A stretch of 64,000 nucleotides of DNA from Linanthus parryae (GCA_023055425.1 JALGPY010000001.1:137851368-137915367), one strand, 5' to 3'. Positions 51,008 to 63,462 are shown, numbered from the stretch's first letter. Notes: generated from the sequence alone by a model not told the origin. A program made the numbers and translations.

Positions 51008-51267
51008 CTACCTCCGTTTCTTCTCTATCACACCGGTTTGACTTTTTGACTCGTATCTGGGTCTCTTTGACCGGGTGATTTGGATAGCAAAATGATGTGA
51101 TTTTTTACTAATTTTTTCACCGTGTTATAGAACAAGTTTTACTCTACAACATCATGAAAAAAAATTCAAAAAATTGTATCGTTTTGCTACACAAATCACC
51201 GGGTCAAAGTGATTCAGTGAATAGTGAGAAAAGTTAAACCGGTGTGATAGAGAAGAAACGGAGATAG
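51008..51267. mobile_element. Stowaway-like MITE, 260 bp
   Basis: TA at 51006-51007 and 51268-51269. The ends, CTACCTCCGTTTCTTCTCTA and in reverse complement CTATCTCCGTTTCTTCTCTA, continue as a long inverted repeat (ATCACACCGGTTTGAC / ATCACACCGGTTTAAC). Confidence 0.85.
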
Positions 51268-51722
51268 TATCATTTTGCGATCCAGATCACCAGGTCAAAG
51301 TGACCCAATTACGGTGAAAAAAGTCAAATTGTGTATTTCAGCTGGGACAGAGTGGTACTACGTATGGGTTTTTCTCGCAGTTCATATGCTAATTGGCCTT
51401 AAACGAACTTCTTTGACAATTCGAATATTGTTTCGAAAAATCATTAATATCCCATTTATGTCGAGAGTTCACATATTAGAAACAATGGACCATCAATTGG
51501 TCTGGAAAAACATTTCAATAGAACCACGCAACTATTAATGTGTCACTCCATAAATTCATCGTCAGACAATCATTTAAGATGGACGAAAATTAAATGAGAG
51601 ATAAGTAGGTGTGATGTTGCACGACTTTGGGACGTCAAGTTCACTGCAAAATTAAGAAATATTTCTTAAGTTTGATCAAAAAAAAAAGTTCACTGCAAAT
51701 TTCATTAATTCAAGAAATGGTA

Positions 51723-51999
51723 TGAAGGACGAACATGATCTATCACATACAGATCTACAACATGAATTATAGCAGAAGATTCATGTGTTTACCTTGTATT
51801 CCTTAGCTCCTATGCACAGCGGAAGATTGTAGGATACTTGCTTTCACGTGCCCACCTTGCTCCCACAGTCTGATTCGAATCACTAGGATGAAAGTTCTAA
51901 TCCACACCAAGTTCCACCATAGAGGCTAGTTAGAGAGAGAGTCTAGAGTTTACTGTATTATGATCAGCACATGATCTCTACAGTAATGTATATTATTAT
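51723..51999 (-). repeat. Outer copia 3' LTR, part before the nested element
   Basis: Begins TGAAGGACGAACATGATC on plus (LTR end ...CCTTCA on minus), matching 63892-64000. Interrupted at 51999 by the younger element. Confidence 0.9.
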
Positions 52000-52407
52000 T
52001 GTTGGTTTTAGGAAGAGGTTAGAAGGCTAAGTGTTTGGAGGGTTAGTTTGGTGGAAGAGGGAAGTGATGGAACTTGTTGAGTGAGAAAGTAGGACAATGT
52101 GTGGAAGAACTTCAATTGATTTGCTTGATCCAAAATGGAGAAGGTACAAGCTATTTATAGGTGGATGTGGAAGGAATATTCCTAGCATAATTCCTTCCAC
52201 AAACTTCTTCCACCAAAATATCTAGGAAATTCTCTACAACATTCTACACAATTTCATCTCTAGAATTCTCCTACTAAGGTACAATGAATCTAGACAAAAT
52301 TACAAGTTTGGGCTTGCTAATACAATTGGGCTACAAACATTATGACATAATACTAGAATACTTGGGCCTTTTTATTTCTTGGCCTAAACCAAGTTTAATG
52401 TCCAACA
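52000..52407 (-). repeat. 3' LTR of the young copia element
   Basis: Same 408 bp as the 5' LTR. The gag-pol stop at 52395-52397 lies 11 bases inside this LTR, so the last codons overlap the polypurine tract and LTR start. Confidence 0.97.
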
Positions 52408-55400
52408 CCCCCTCTTAAACTTGGTTTAGTAACTCCGAGCAAAGCTCTCAACTTGAAGAAGATGTCGAACTTGAGGGGCTTCGTGAATATGTCCGCAACT
52501 TGATCTTGAGATCTAGCATACTTCATCTCCACGTACTTCTTCTCCACGCATTCCCTTATGAAGTGGAAGCGAGTGTCGATGTGCTTGCTCCTCTCATGAA
52601 ACACGGGATTCTTGGACAAGGCTAGAGCGGACTTGTTGTCAACGAATACCTCCACGGGCTCTTCTTGTGGCAAGTTAAGCTCCTTCATCAAACCCTTCAA
52701 CCAAAGTGCATGGCACACACAAGAAGTAGCGGCGATATATTCGGCTTCACATGTTGAAAGTGCGACAATTTGTTGCTTCTTTGACGCCCAAGTGAAAGCC
52801 GTCATACCCATGAAGAAAACATAACCACTTGTGCTTTTTCGATCATCAATATCTCCACCCCAATCGCTATCGCTATAGCCAACAAGTTTAAAATCATCAC
52901 AACGAGAATACATAAGACCATAATCAAGCGTACCTTTGAGGTAGCGAAGGATTCTCTTGGCGGTCTTCAAGTGAGTGGTTGTAGGAGTCTCCATGTAGCG
53001 GCTAATGAGTCCAACACCATAGAGAATATCCGGTCTTGTACAAGTTAAATACCTCAAGCTTCCAACCAAGCTCTTGAAATATGTAGCATCAACTCTTTTT
53101 CCTTCATCAAACTTCGAAAGCTTGACTCCGCATTCAACCGGGGTGGCAATAGGCTTAGAATCCTCCATCTTGAACTTCTTGAGAAGTTCTCTAGCATAGC
53201 CCTCTTGAGAAATGAAGATGCCATCCTCCATTTGTTTTACCTCAATGCCAAGATAGTAGGACATAAGTCCAATATCGGTCATCTCAAATTCCTTCATCAT
53301 GGCCCTTTTAAAATCTTCAATCAAACTCAAATTGTTTCCGGTGAATATCAAATCATCAACATATAGGCATACAATCAACATATCACCATTCACCTTCTTA
53401 CAATAGAGGGCATACTCTTGTGGGCATTTTCTAAATTTATTTTCTTGGAAGTATTTATCAATTCGGCTATACCAAGCTCTTGGAGCTTGTTTCAAGCCAT
53501 AGAGAGCCTTGTTCAACTTTAAAACTTTATGTTCATGGCCCTTTACAACATATCCCAATGGTTGTTCAATATAAACTTCTTCTTCAAGATGCCCATTTAG
53601 AAAAGCCGATTTTACATCCATTTGATAAATATTCCATTTATTTTGAGCCGCAATAGAAATAATAAATCTTATTGTTTCAAGACGGGCAACGGGAGCGAAT
53701 ACCTCATCATAGTCAATGCCGGCCCTTTGCTTGTATCCTTTGGCCACCAACCTTGCTTTGTATCTCTCCACTTCTCCTTTGGCATTCTTCTTCACCTTGT
53801 ACACCCACTTTACTCCAATGGGTTTGTGGCCTTGTGGAAGTTTGGCAAGCTCCCATGAATCATTCTTCTTTATTGACTTGATCTCCTCGTCCATAGCATC
53901 TCTCCACTTCTTATTTTGAACCGCATCCTCAAAACCTAGAGGTTCACAATCACCAAATAAGCAAAATAAGGTAAAATCATCACTTAAATTTTGAGTTACC
54001 TCATAGATTTCCTCCATACTCCTTGCACGAGGATGCTTCCTTGGAGTCATAACGTCCTCATGTGGTGGTAGTGGAGAGATCGTCTCTTGTGGCTCTTGGG
54101 GCACTTGGGGCTCTTGGGGCTCTTGAGTTTGCTCCTCCACTTCTTCTTGAAATATTGGAAGGAAATTGTAATCTTCTTCTTCTTGAACATTCCAATCCCA
54201 CATGCCGTCTTCATCAAATTCCACATCTCTACTAACAACCATCTTTCCATTTGTTGGATTATATAGTTTGTACCCTTTTGAGCACTTGTCGTAGCCAACA
54301 AAAACAAACTTCTCACTTTTATCATCAAGTTTGGACCTTACTTGATCCGGAACATGGGCATAAGCAATGCTTCCAAATACTCTCAAGTGTTTGACACTTG
54401 GTTTTCTCCCATTCCATGCTTCCAATGGAGTCTTATTAGAAAGACTCTTAGTAGCACTACGGTTAGAAAGATAAACCGCACATTCAACGGCTTGTGCCCA
54501 AAATTGCTTAGGCATCTTCTTGCTTTTTAACATGCTTCGGGCCATGTCAAGAATAGTTCTATTTTTTCTTTCAACAACCCCATTTTGTTGAGGTGATCTT
54601 GGAACCGTCAAAGGGCGACGAATCCCATTATCTTCACAATACTTGTTAAATTCATTAGATGTAAATTCTCCACCATTATCGGATCTCAAAGCTTTTATCT
54701 CATGATCACATTCTTTTTCAACAAGGGCCTTAAACTTCTTGAACATTCCAAAAACTTCCGATTTTTCTTTTAGGAAATACACCCAAGTCTTACGGCTAAA
54801 ATCATCAATAAAGAGTAGAAAATATTTATTTTTACCGTAAGAACATGGAGTAATAGGACCACATATATCGGTATGAACAAGTCCAAGGGGCTCTTTAGCT
54901 CTTGAAGTAGCTTCCTTTGGAAAGCTTTTTCTAGATTGTTTTCCTAGAAGGCATCCTTCACATAATTGATTCGGATGTTCAATAAGGGGCAAATCTTTCA
55001 CCATGCCTTTTTTAGACAACTCCTTTAAATTATCAAAATTTATGTGCCCATATCTCAAGTGCCAAGTCCAAGAAACATCTTTAGTGCAAGCCTTTAGGCA
55101 TCTAGTGACATCATTTTGAATATTGAGCAAAAATAATCTATTTCTTGTCATTGGCACTTTAGCTATCAAGTTTTGTTCACCATCTCTTATGGCACATAAT
55201 TTATCCTTAAATTGGATCTCAAAATTCTTCTCAAGTAATTGCCCCAAGCTCAAAATATTATTTTTCATATTGGGCACATAATAAACATCCGAAATAAAAC
55301 GATGACTTCCATCTTTAAGACGAATGAGGATTTTACCTTTGCCTTTCACCGGAATTTTTGAAGCATCCCCAAAAGTCACCGACCCACTTACTTTCTCATC

Positions 55401-56468
55401 CAACTCCATGAACATGCCCTTGTTGCCGCTCATGTGATTGCTTGCCCCCGTATCAAGATACCAAGTGCTTTCTTCTCCAACTTGTTGCTCTTGGTGAGCC
55501 ATCAACAAAGTGAGTTCTTCTTCTTCTTCCTTCCTTTCAACAAAATTCACTTTCTCATGCACTTGGTTAGTCTTGTTTCTACATTCATTAGAATAGTGCC
55601 CAAATTTATGACATTCATAACATTGAACTTGAGACTTGTCATACCTTTGCCTTTGGTAGGTTCCTCTTCCACGCCCTCTTGTTGAGTTGGAACTTTGGCC
55701 CCTTTCTTCTTGGTGAGAATTTTGGTAACCCCCTCTTGAGCCTCTTCCTCGTCCTTGACCTCTACCACGTCCACGTCCTCTTTGGCCTCTCTCATAGCCA
55801 AAGTTGTCTTCTTTCTTCAAAGTGAGCTTGCTTTGTAGCACTTGCTCCAAGGGTTCTTGATTCTTCCTCTTCATCCTCTCTTCATGGGCTTGTAGCGAGC
55901 CCATGAGCTCATCTATGGATAAGTTCTCCACACCTCGACCTTCTTCAATGGCTACGACAACATGCTCAAAATCACCACGTAAAGAGCGTAAAATTTTCTC
56001 AACAATATAAGTATCACTTAAGCTTTCATCACCATATCTCTTCATTTGATTAGAAATGGCCAAAACGCGAGAAAAATAATCCGAAATTGTTTCCGAATTA
56101 GTCATGTGGAGAGCTTCAAACTCACCTCTAAGGATTTGGAGCCGTACCTTTTTGACTCTCTCAACACCCTTTTGAGAGTTTTGAAGAATCTACCATGCTC
56201 TCTTGGAGGTAGTGGCACTAGAAATTTTCTCAAGCATACTATCATCTAAAGATGAATAGATGAGAGAAAGAGCTTGTTGGTCCTTCATACGTACCTCCTC
56301 AAACGCCTTCTTTTGAGTTGGACTCCAATCTTCTCGCGGCTCCTCGAACCCTTTCTCCACAACATCCCAAGCCCCATGTGAGCCTAGGATGACTTTCATG
56401 CGCATGGCCCATGTGTCGTAGTTGTCCTTGGTGAGGCGAGGACATTGAACGTGAGGGACATTCGCCAT
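52395..56468 (-). CDS. Copia gag-pol polyprotein, interrupted by one TAG at codon 93
   Basis: The gag start at 56468 and the 1236-aa frame from 56105 to 52395 are in the same frame; the only interruption is TAG at 56192-56190. Together 1358 codons. In the 1236-aa frame: Arg/Gly-rich gag tail, CCHC knuckle [14 protein letters not shown] (162-175), protease [10 protein letters not shown] (Asp218), then pre-integrase HLRYGHINF and CEGC. The integrase core follows ([17 protein letters not shown]), RT with [12 protein letters not shown] and LYVDDLIF, and RNase H with [10 protein letters not shown] and CEAEYIAA. The stop may be a recent null mutation or a sequencing error; read-through is possible but unsupported. 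Confidence 0.93.
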
Positions 56469-56479
56469 CTTGCTATCGA

Positions 56480-56498
56480 CTTGGCTCTGATACCAATT
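56480..56498 (-). other. Primer-binding site of the young copia element
   Basis: On minus, AATTGGTATCAGAGCCAAG immediately after the 5' LTR: the standard initiator tRNA-Met primer site of plant copia elements. Confidence 0.9.
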
Positions 56499-56906
56499 TG
56501 TTGGTTTTAGGAAGAGGTTAGAAGGCTAAGTGTTTGGAGGGTTAGTTTGGTGGAAGAGGGAAGTGATGGAACTTGTTGAGTGAGAAAGTAGGACAATGTG
56601 TGGAAGAACTTCAATTGATTTGCTTGATCCAAAATGGAGAAGGTACAAGCTATTTATAGGTGGATGTGGAAGGAATATTCCTAGCATAATTCCTTCCACA
56701 AACTTCTTCCACCAAAATATCTAGGAAATTCTCTACAACATTCTACACAATTTCATCTCTAGAATTCTCCTACTAAGGTACAATGAATCTAGACAAAATT
56801 ACAAGTTTGGGCTTGCTAATACAATTGGGCTACAAACATTATGACATAATACTAGAATACTTGGGCCTTTTTATTTCTTGGCCTAAACCAAGTTTAATGT
56901 CCAACA
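56499..56906 (-). repeat. 5' LTR of the young copia element
   Basis: Starts (minus) TGTTGGACATTAAACTTGG. A TATA-like CTATAAATAG is at 56650-56659. Identical to the 3' LTR. Confidence 0.97.
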
Positions 56907-56911
56907 ATTAT

Positions 56912-57096
56912 GACTCTCATTATAATGTGTAGGAGGCTGTCTCCTTATATAGACAGACTTATACCCAATTACAACATTAGCCCCTAGGGTTTATGTCCTT
57001 GTTACTAACCCCATAAAGTTTGAGCTTGTCTCTCCTAAACCCATAAGTTTAGGTAATTTCATTGTGCACCCCACATGAGCGCACCAAATGCTAACA
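56912..57096 (-). repeat. Outer copia 3' LTR, remainder
   Basis: Ends ATGCTAACA on plus, which is TGTTAGCAT at the LTR start on minus. It is followed by TCTCCCACTC, a purine-rich polypurine tract on minus (GAGTGGGAGA). Confidence 0.8.
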
Positions 57097-57110
57097 TCTC
57101 CCACTCGCAC

Positions 57111-58990
57111 AGTGGGGTTTCACAAATACAGTAGGTCTAGCCTCCCTCAATCTCCAACTATTATCATCTGCCAAAGTGTTGTGTGGCATTGGTGTGTGAC
57201 TGTGAGAGAACCTGCATTTCGGGAGTTCCATACTCTAAACTCATACGAGACGAGCTAGCAGCAGGCGCACTCAACCTCAAGAAATAATGCAATACGTATA
57301 TATATCTCTCGTATCCCCCGGATTCTGTCAATTGTCATCTCGTAGACCATGAGCACCTACCTTGTCCCGAAGGTCGTGCATCAATGAGCCTACATCTCCT
57401 TTATTATATTCATATCCTGCATGATCCCATAAGATCTTGTAGATGGGCCCAGTGAATATGATAAAGAGCGATGAAATGAGAATCTTCCTTTCCATCCATT
57501 GTCGATTTGATTCGGAGTCAGCTGCTTTCCTAGCAATGCCCTGGTAAGCCGAATCATTCATAGCTGTGAGGTGTCACGCTAAAGTAGCATCACCTAACCG
57601 TCTCTCCCCGACATGGATAAAAGTAATAAGGGTATACACTGTCAATCATTCTTATATGATCGACGAGGCTCACACGGCGAGGAATCTCAGGGACTAGTCC
57701 TACTCGCCACCTCATGTCACTCATCAGCACGCGTTATCTCATAAGTTGTGCGCCATAGTGTTTGGAATCTAATCAGAGCATATGTCCTATCCCATAGGAA
57801 CCACTATACAGATAAGTCCAACAGCCCATATGACTATTAACCCGAGTACTGAGTTTTGCACATATGCAATCGAAATCAGTTCTCTCATCTGGCTTTCTCT
57901 ACGCAGACTATACATGGTTCGGGGTAGTAACCATGCTCAAATGGCCATAAACCAATCTCACCTTGGAACTTATTCCAATGTGACAAATGAATCCGTCTGA
58001 CAGGGTCTTGCACTATTGATAAATGTCCAGCTCTTGTCATAGGCCATGCGCCTCATATGACAGGCGTCACTCATCATATCATAGGCTTCTAGCACTTATC
58101 GGGATTCTGTCTCATCTTCTACTCACCTGGACTATCCAAGATATCGTAAAGGCGGTTGCTCGTGTGAGGGAGACAACCTAGTGTCCGCGCGACATGTTCA
58201 ATGCTAGTATAGGATATGTAAACGTATCATACACGTATCGAAACAACATGTAGCATAATTAAACAAATCCAATTAAAATCCAATTATCTATGTATCATAT
58301 GCTCATCAATCATATCGCCAGTGATCGACTACCGAGTCCCAATTTTCTAAAGCAATCCACAAAGACAATTCTTAAGTGGTTTAGGAATGGGAGGTGCCTT
58401 CACTATGGCCCGTAGTCGATCTACTCCAATATGACTCTTCATGTAGTCATTTCACCTTTTGTGAAATGGTACCCTTTTCTAAATGTTTGGCCTTATCAAA
58501 GTACTGCAGCTGTACGCTAGCAATACAGGTTTATTGACAGCTCATAAGCTTATCAGAAACCTTCTTATCCAAACATGTTTCTGTCCGGTGACAGAACAGG
58601 CAGTCGTGTTTCGCTTCGATGATCGATGGAGCGGTCTAATACGATTGTGCAACCCTTATGCTGCAGTTCCATGTGATGTCATCTAGCATGGACTATAGCC
58701 TGAGGTGGATCCACGTGTATCTAGGTCCCCACCCTAGTCAGCATGCATAGCTGGCTAGTCGAAGCATCATCTCCGATAGTCATAACACGTGATCTTTCGT
58801 ATAGATTACCCTTTTGGTTGCAATCTAGTTTCTTAAGTTAGATTTCCTGAAATCTACTCTTCCGATTACATAAGGTTTGTGGGGTCTCAGTTTATACCAT
58901 AGTATATAGCAGACTCACACTGCATCGGGCACTTTGGTCATCTGGTAAACCTAGTATGGTGTCTTCTAGGGCACATATTCAGGCTCATAA
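57111..58990 (-). other. Outer copia: 3' internal region, unrecognisable
   Basis: By position this should hold the end of RT and RNase H, but I could not recover conserved motifs in any frame. Stops are frequent. Decay is greater here than in the integrase part. Confidence 0.5.
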
Positions 58991-59640
58991 AATCCTGCAG
59001 CGAGCTATAGGAGTATCACATGGCTTTGGGTTCATATCATAGAATCGTTCAGAGTATCTTCTTGTTGTCCGCCTTATGCATCAATATAAGAAGTCCTTTT
59101 GAACGAACGAGAATGCATCTCGCCCTACTAATATCCTTCGTCACAAATCGAAAGGATAACCACTCTATGGTGGATGTGAAATAGTCCTTATACTTTCCTG
59201 AAAATAGTGTGTCATCGATAATAAGTGATGTGATCATCTACTCTCTACTACTCAGAGTGATATGCAGCGGTTTTTCATCCATTGATAAAGTAATGCTGAC
59301 TTAGAGGACTAGTTAAGACCACTATAGGCTTAATTAGCTTGCACCTATTTGTGCATTTGATCATACATCTCGAAACCCTGTGGTCGAGTCATACAGATCA
59401 CCTCTCTGATTTCTCTATTGAGAAATTCAGTCGTCACGTTTATCGAGAATGGAGCCTTATTTCCGTCATCACAACTATTACCGATGTCTCTGCAAGTCGT
59501 ATGCCTTATTATGCTTCCACCTGTGTCACTATGACTGACCTTGGAAATCCACTCATTTCCAATATTCTAATATCCAGTCGGAAAATTCAACATATTCTTA
59601 AACTTGGTTGGTCCTTTTACAGACTCTAACTTTTCCTGTA
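58991..59640 (-). pseudogene. Outer copia: reverse transcriptase relic
   Basis: Minus-strand pieces VICMTRPQGFEMYDQMHK (~59340-59410) and IIDDTLFSGKY with IEWLSFRFVTKDI (~59110-59235) resemble the copia RT blocks VYMTQPQGF and YVDDILI..WL...F.MKDLG. The catalytic YVDD reads IIDD in this frame. Multiple stops. Confidence 0.7.
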
Positions 59641-59730
59641 AAGGTTACTTTTCATTATACATAATTAGGGGACGATAAGGCATATTATTCTATCATATCG
59701 TTTATGCAAGGTGATCCTTAAGATCATCCC

Positions 59731-60430
59731 TTCGATCTCAAATAGTCGATGGGGTATGCTCCTATGAGCAATTCATTTGCATAGGAGGATCATAATTTGC
59801 TTTCACACCTATGGATGGGCACCTCGCTTAGATAGTCACTCGCACTGTCCGAAGGATCCTTGAGGGACTAATTCCTCATAATGGACTAAGGAACATGGTA
59901 TTTTCTAACGGTTCCTCCATGCTCGCCGAGATCATCATCTCTACGAACATCCCCTTAATTATGGACATCTCCTTATTGAAAACATATATCTTGTGAGTCC
60001 ATTTGCGTTACACTACTAATTGGTTGTTGCGTTTCGAATACGCGCCCCCTTAGAGTACTCTGAATAGTATGGGAAGATATGTTACTCCATGAAGATACAT
60101 TTCTCCATCTAGGGTCTAAATTCCTTCTTGTCAGGTGATGAAATATCCTGGGGCAATATCGTATGTTCATCATCATCTTGCGTGGTGACTATCATGTCTC
60201 GCCTTCGATGTCAAATCGTCGACGGGGTACGCTCCAAAGGGCGTTCCTACGCAAAGAGGGTTCTTCTTTAGCATTATCATCATATACGATAGGCTGCTCA
60301 CTAGGTAAGGCACTCCCACTGTTCTCAATATCCATAGGAACGAATTCCTCTTGAGTAGCGGTGAATTGAGTGTCATCTAGTGGTTCCTCTTCCTCGTAGA
60401 GAATGCCATCTGCACGAGCTTCTCCCTGAA
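59731..60430 (-). repeat. Duplicated integrase-RT linker in the outer copia
   Basis: The segment at 60204-60415 encodes (minus) GEARADGILYEEEEPLDDTQ and EEFVPMDIENSGSALP, a copia linker. A diverged copy lies 473 bp away at 59731-59945 (TTCGAT.TCAAAT.GTCGA.GGGGTA and following). This tandem duplication is not a usual copia feature. Confidence 0.75.
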
Positions 60431-60469
60431 TAGGAAAATTTAGTTAGCATATAAGCTGCCGATCCCTAT

Positions 60470-61140
60470 GGCCTAAGGTGACCTCATATAGGTTGCCTTT
60501 TGGTCCACATCTCGTAGGGTGTAGAGGCTACAGACTTGGTGGGTATTTGGCTGAGTACATCGACAGCCGTTTAACAAAGCGTCACCTAAAAATAGGGAAC
60601 ATGAACTTTGCACGCACTATCATACGTCGAACCATCTTCAGGCTGTATCCTATTCCTCCTATCCAGCACAGCATTCTGCTACGAGGCATGGGAATAGCCA
60701 ACTGCCTTACTACTTCTCTCCATCACATAGCTCTCGCTAAGATAGATACTCGTAGTCTCATTAAGGAGATATCCTTTTGTCCAGACGGTTTTCTACCTTT
60801 TGTAGATACCTGTCTGAAGCACCCTGGTTCCTCAGACTTATGTGGCACAAGCACACATAGTTGAGATGCGTACAATAATCTATGAATGTGATGGAACAGT
60901 AAGCACCATGTCTTTAGCTATTAACATTTAATGGAACACAAATACAACATAATGAATTATTTGTAAAGACTCAATAATCCTTACTGGTTTACTGGATAGT
61001 TTGCCTTTCGCCTTTCATGTAAGGCAAGAATTACACACATGTAAGGGTACCTTGGGCATATTTCAAGCAGGCCTACCTTAGCTAGCCTGAACATCCTTTC
61101 CTGATGTAGTGTGTCTCAATCTAGCGCACCACATATCAGA
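60470..61140 (-). pseudogene. Outer copia: pre-integrase and integrase relic
   Basis: Minus-strand PTKSVASTPYEMWTKRQP near 60480-60540 matches the end of the copia integrase (VPTK...PYE.W.GRKP). Around 61050-61130, MWCARLRHISQERM-like sequence matches the pre-integrase HLRLGH motif with substitutions. Stops throughout. Confidence 0.75.
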
Positions 61141-63185
61141 ATCTTAAGGCACAACTCTAGAGTTGATATCCAAAGATCCTGAGGCATTTATTCAAGCTAG
61201 AAATCAAGAGTGCATAACCATAACATGACATGACCAATTCCAAAGTAAAACTGTGACCAAAACAACTTTTGGTGGCTACTCCCTCAAAGATAATCTTATG
61301 GATCCTTAGACGAGAAGTTAGTGCCAGTTATGGCCTTCTAGTCTTTAGGAAAACATCCTTTTCATCCTTTGCATTTGCCAGTCTTGGGCTATTTGTCATG
61401 TACCAATATTGCGCCCTCATTCCCTTATCCTTGCCCCCACCTGTTCCTCACGGTCCTAATATCGGGATAGGGACTAAATCTGCCAATCATACTTCATTCA
61501 CAGTCTTGTAGCAATCGTATATTGCTTGGACTTCAGAAGTATGCTGGACTAGTAATCTTAGCAATCACTTGGTTGCTTAGATCCTAGGACGGAGTGATGT
61601 TTGGGCTTATCCAAACATCTTAACACTCTTAAAGTGTGTCATATGACGTTTTCATGACACTTTCATGAAGCGTGGCAGAGATAGCAACAAATTGCTAATC
61701 GGATAACTTAAACATATCATCATAAATGGCATGAATCTCAGATTCTATAGTTGAGTACTAATCTCAGATACTGTAGTCGAGTGCCAATTTTTTATGATTT
61801 GAGTTTGATAGTTTAAGGCAGGATTTATGAGTCATTACTCTCAATTTTAATGAGGCAAATGGCTAAGGTGGATCCACGATTCTTATTTGGCTCATTCCTA
61901 CAATCTTTGAATCTCAAAGTGGTCTTGAACTTGCTGATGTGGTCATTTCCCCACCTTGGCATAGCATGCTCTATGACACTATCTTGACTGCCTCCCACTA
62001 TTGGTTAGCCTAAAGATAATGTTCATGTGCTGTTGTGACAACTATTCATCACAGGTTCGACCATACTTGTAGGTAGTTTGACAAACTATGTCCAACGATT
62101 TGGTTATATAGTACGATGACTTGTCATATCGTTTATAGTCACTATTTTAGCCTTTATAGTTCTGATTTAGACACGATTGATCTTGAGACATTGCATTGGA
62201 AATTAATACTAGCAGTTTCTTAGCTCCGAAATAACATGATACATAGATCAAAATTTCATAGTTCATCATAAGGACTCCACCAAAACCTAGTAGCAATTCT
62301 AGGAATCAAATATCGTCACTTATGATTCCCTATTAGTTTCAATCATGTATAATGTGAGCTCTTTTGTTTTAGTTCTTTAGCATGCGAGGTTATACAGTTA
62401 TCAATCACACGCAGTTATAACATAAAACAAGCACAAGCATAAATAAATATGCAATGGATGTGGCCCCTAAGGTGCACTACCACTATTGAGAGTACGTCTT
62501 GAGCAATTCTTGAACTTCTCGCCTCATGGATCTCGCCTATCTCGTGCTCCTTGAAGCTTCCTTGTTCGTCTATTTTGCTCCATGCACCTCGCGCCATAGC
62601 TTTTTGGTTTGGCCACCTCTCTTGAAGCTTCAAGTCTTCAATCTTCACTAACTATCTTATTTCAAATAAGAAGTAACCTCTAATAGGCGATTTAGATGAG
62701 AAGAGAAGACACTAGAGTATGTAGAGAGGCACGACACGCAGGCCGTATTTTAATTTATTACATATTCAAAACCAAAACCAAATATGAAAACATCTAAGCC
62801 ACATCCATGCATCAAACACATCCATTCAACCCAAAACATCATGTATAATAGTAAAATAAACATACTAAAATTTTCTGGAAATTTCCAGAATTAAAGAATA
62901 ATTACTAGAAATTATTAAGCAATAAATCAATCAACTAATAAGATCGAAAAAATGCTCCGAACTACCTAGGATCTCACCTCCTATCTTATAAGGTAGGGAA
63001 AAATGTCCTAAGTCTCCAGAAGAAATTTGGGCTCAAAACAGTGTGTTTAAGGTCGTTTAACTGCCTCGGGCAGTGTGCTAAACACTAATTAATTAATCTG
63101 GAAAATAATAAAATTTCTGTTTTTCCAAAAATTATGAAAAAATTCCAGAAAATAGGAAATTTAATTCTGAGCATGTAGAAACAAA
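61141..63185 (-). other. Outer copia: gag and leader region, decayed
   Basis: A 77-aa minus frame (62648-62415, KIEDLKLQERWPNQK) and a basic KGKDKGMRAQYW stretch near 61420 are all that stand out. No intact gag domain is recognisable. Confidence 0.45.
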
Positions 63186-63283
63186 TTGGCAAAAAATAGT
63201 GGCCAGACGAGGGCGCACACGCCCACACGCGTCGCTGCGCGTGGGCGAGTCCGCCTCCGTCACGCGGCGACGTCGGCCGAGTG

Positions 63284-63462
63284 CCACGTCAGCATGCCAC
63301 ATGGCATGCCATGTCATCCCCATGTTGGCATCAACTGCCACGTCACCCTCCACGTCATCGCCGCGCCAGCAGCCCATGTGGCTGCCACATCATCACCACG
63401 TCAGCCATAGTGCTGATGTGGCACCGCCACGTCACCATGTCACGTCATCCCTAGCCACGTCA
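63284..63462 (-). promoter_or_regulatory. Cluster of CCACGTCA (TGACGTGG) motifs in the outer copia leader
   Basis: Six perfect CCACGTCA octamers start at 63284, 63338, 63350, 63396, 63427 and 63455. Variants CCATGTCA (63309, 63435), CCACATCA (63385) and TCACGTCA (63440) lie between them. The reverse complement TGACGTGG is a C/G-hybrid ACGT box, the kind bound by plant bZIP factors. The cluster lies 430-610 bp downstream of the 5' LTR, in a GC-rich patch (63186-63603) unlike the AT-rich surroundings. Confidence 0.7.

Larger units (their letters stand above)
48829..51722 (+). repeat. Segmental duplication copy B
   Basis: Direct repeat of copy A (33846-36377 plus 47392-47505). It lacks the KCS gene and copy A's own insertions, but carries MITEs of its own at 49899-50301 and 51008-51267. 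The similarity ends at 51722 only because the outer copia element begins there. I see no gene in it. Confidence 0.85.
52000..56906 (-). mobile_element. Young Ty1/copia retrotransposon inside an older copia LTR
   Basis: 4907 bp, minus orientation. The 408-bp LTRs (52000-52407 and 56499-56906) appear identical base for base. ATTAT duplicates flank it (51995-51999 and 56907-56911). Ends are TGTTGG...CCAACA. Primer-binding site next to the 5' LTR: TGGTATCAGAGC (initiator tRNA-Met). Polypurine tract AAGAGGGGG beside the 3' LTR. A single gag-pol frame is open except for one in-frame TAG. Identical LTRs mean very recent insertion. Confidence 0.97.

Noticed and set aside
54047..54328. A second minus frame inside the young copia
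   Set aside because: Shadow of the gag-pol frame in another phase.
56190..56192. Programmed read-through of the copia gag TAG
   Set aside because: The position replaces a conserved gag codon region rather than a gag-pol boundary, and I see no stimulatory structure; a point mutation or base error is simpler.
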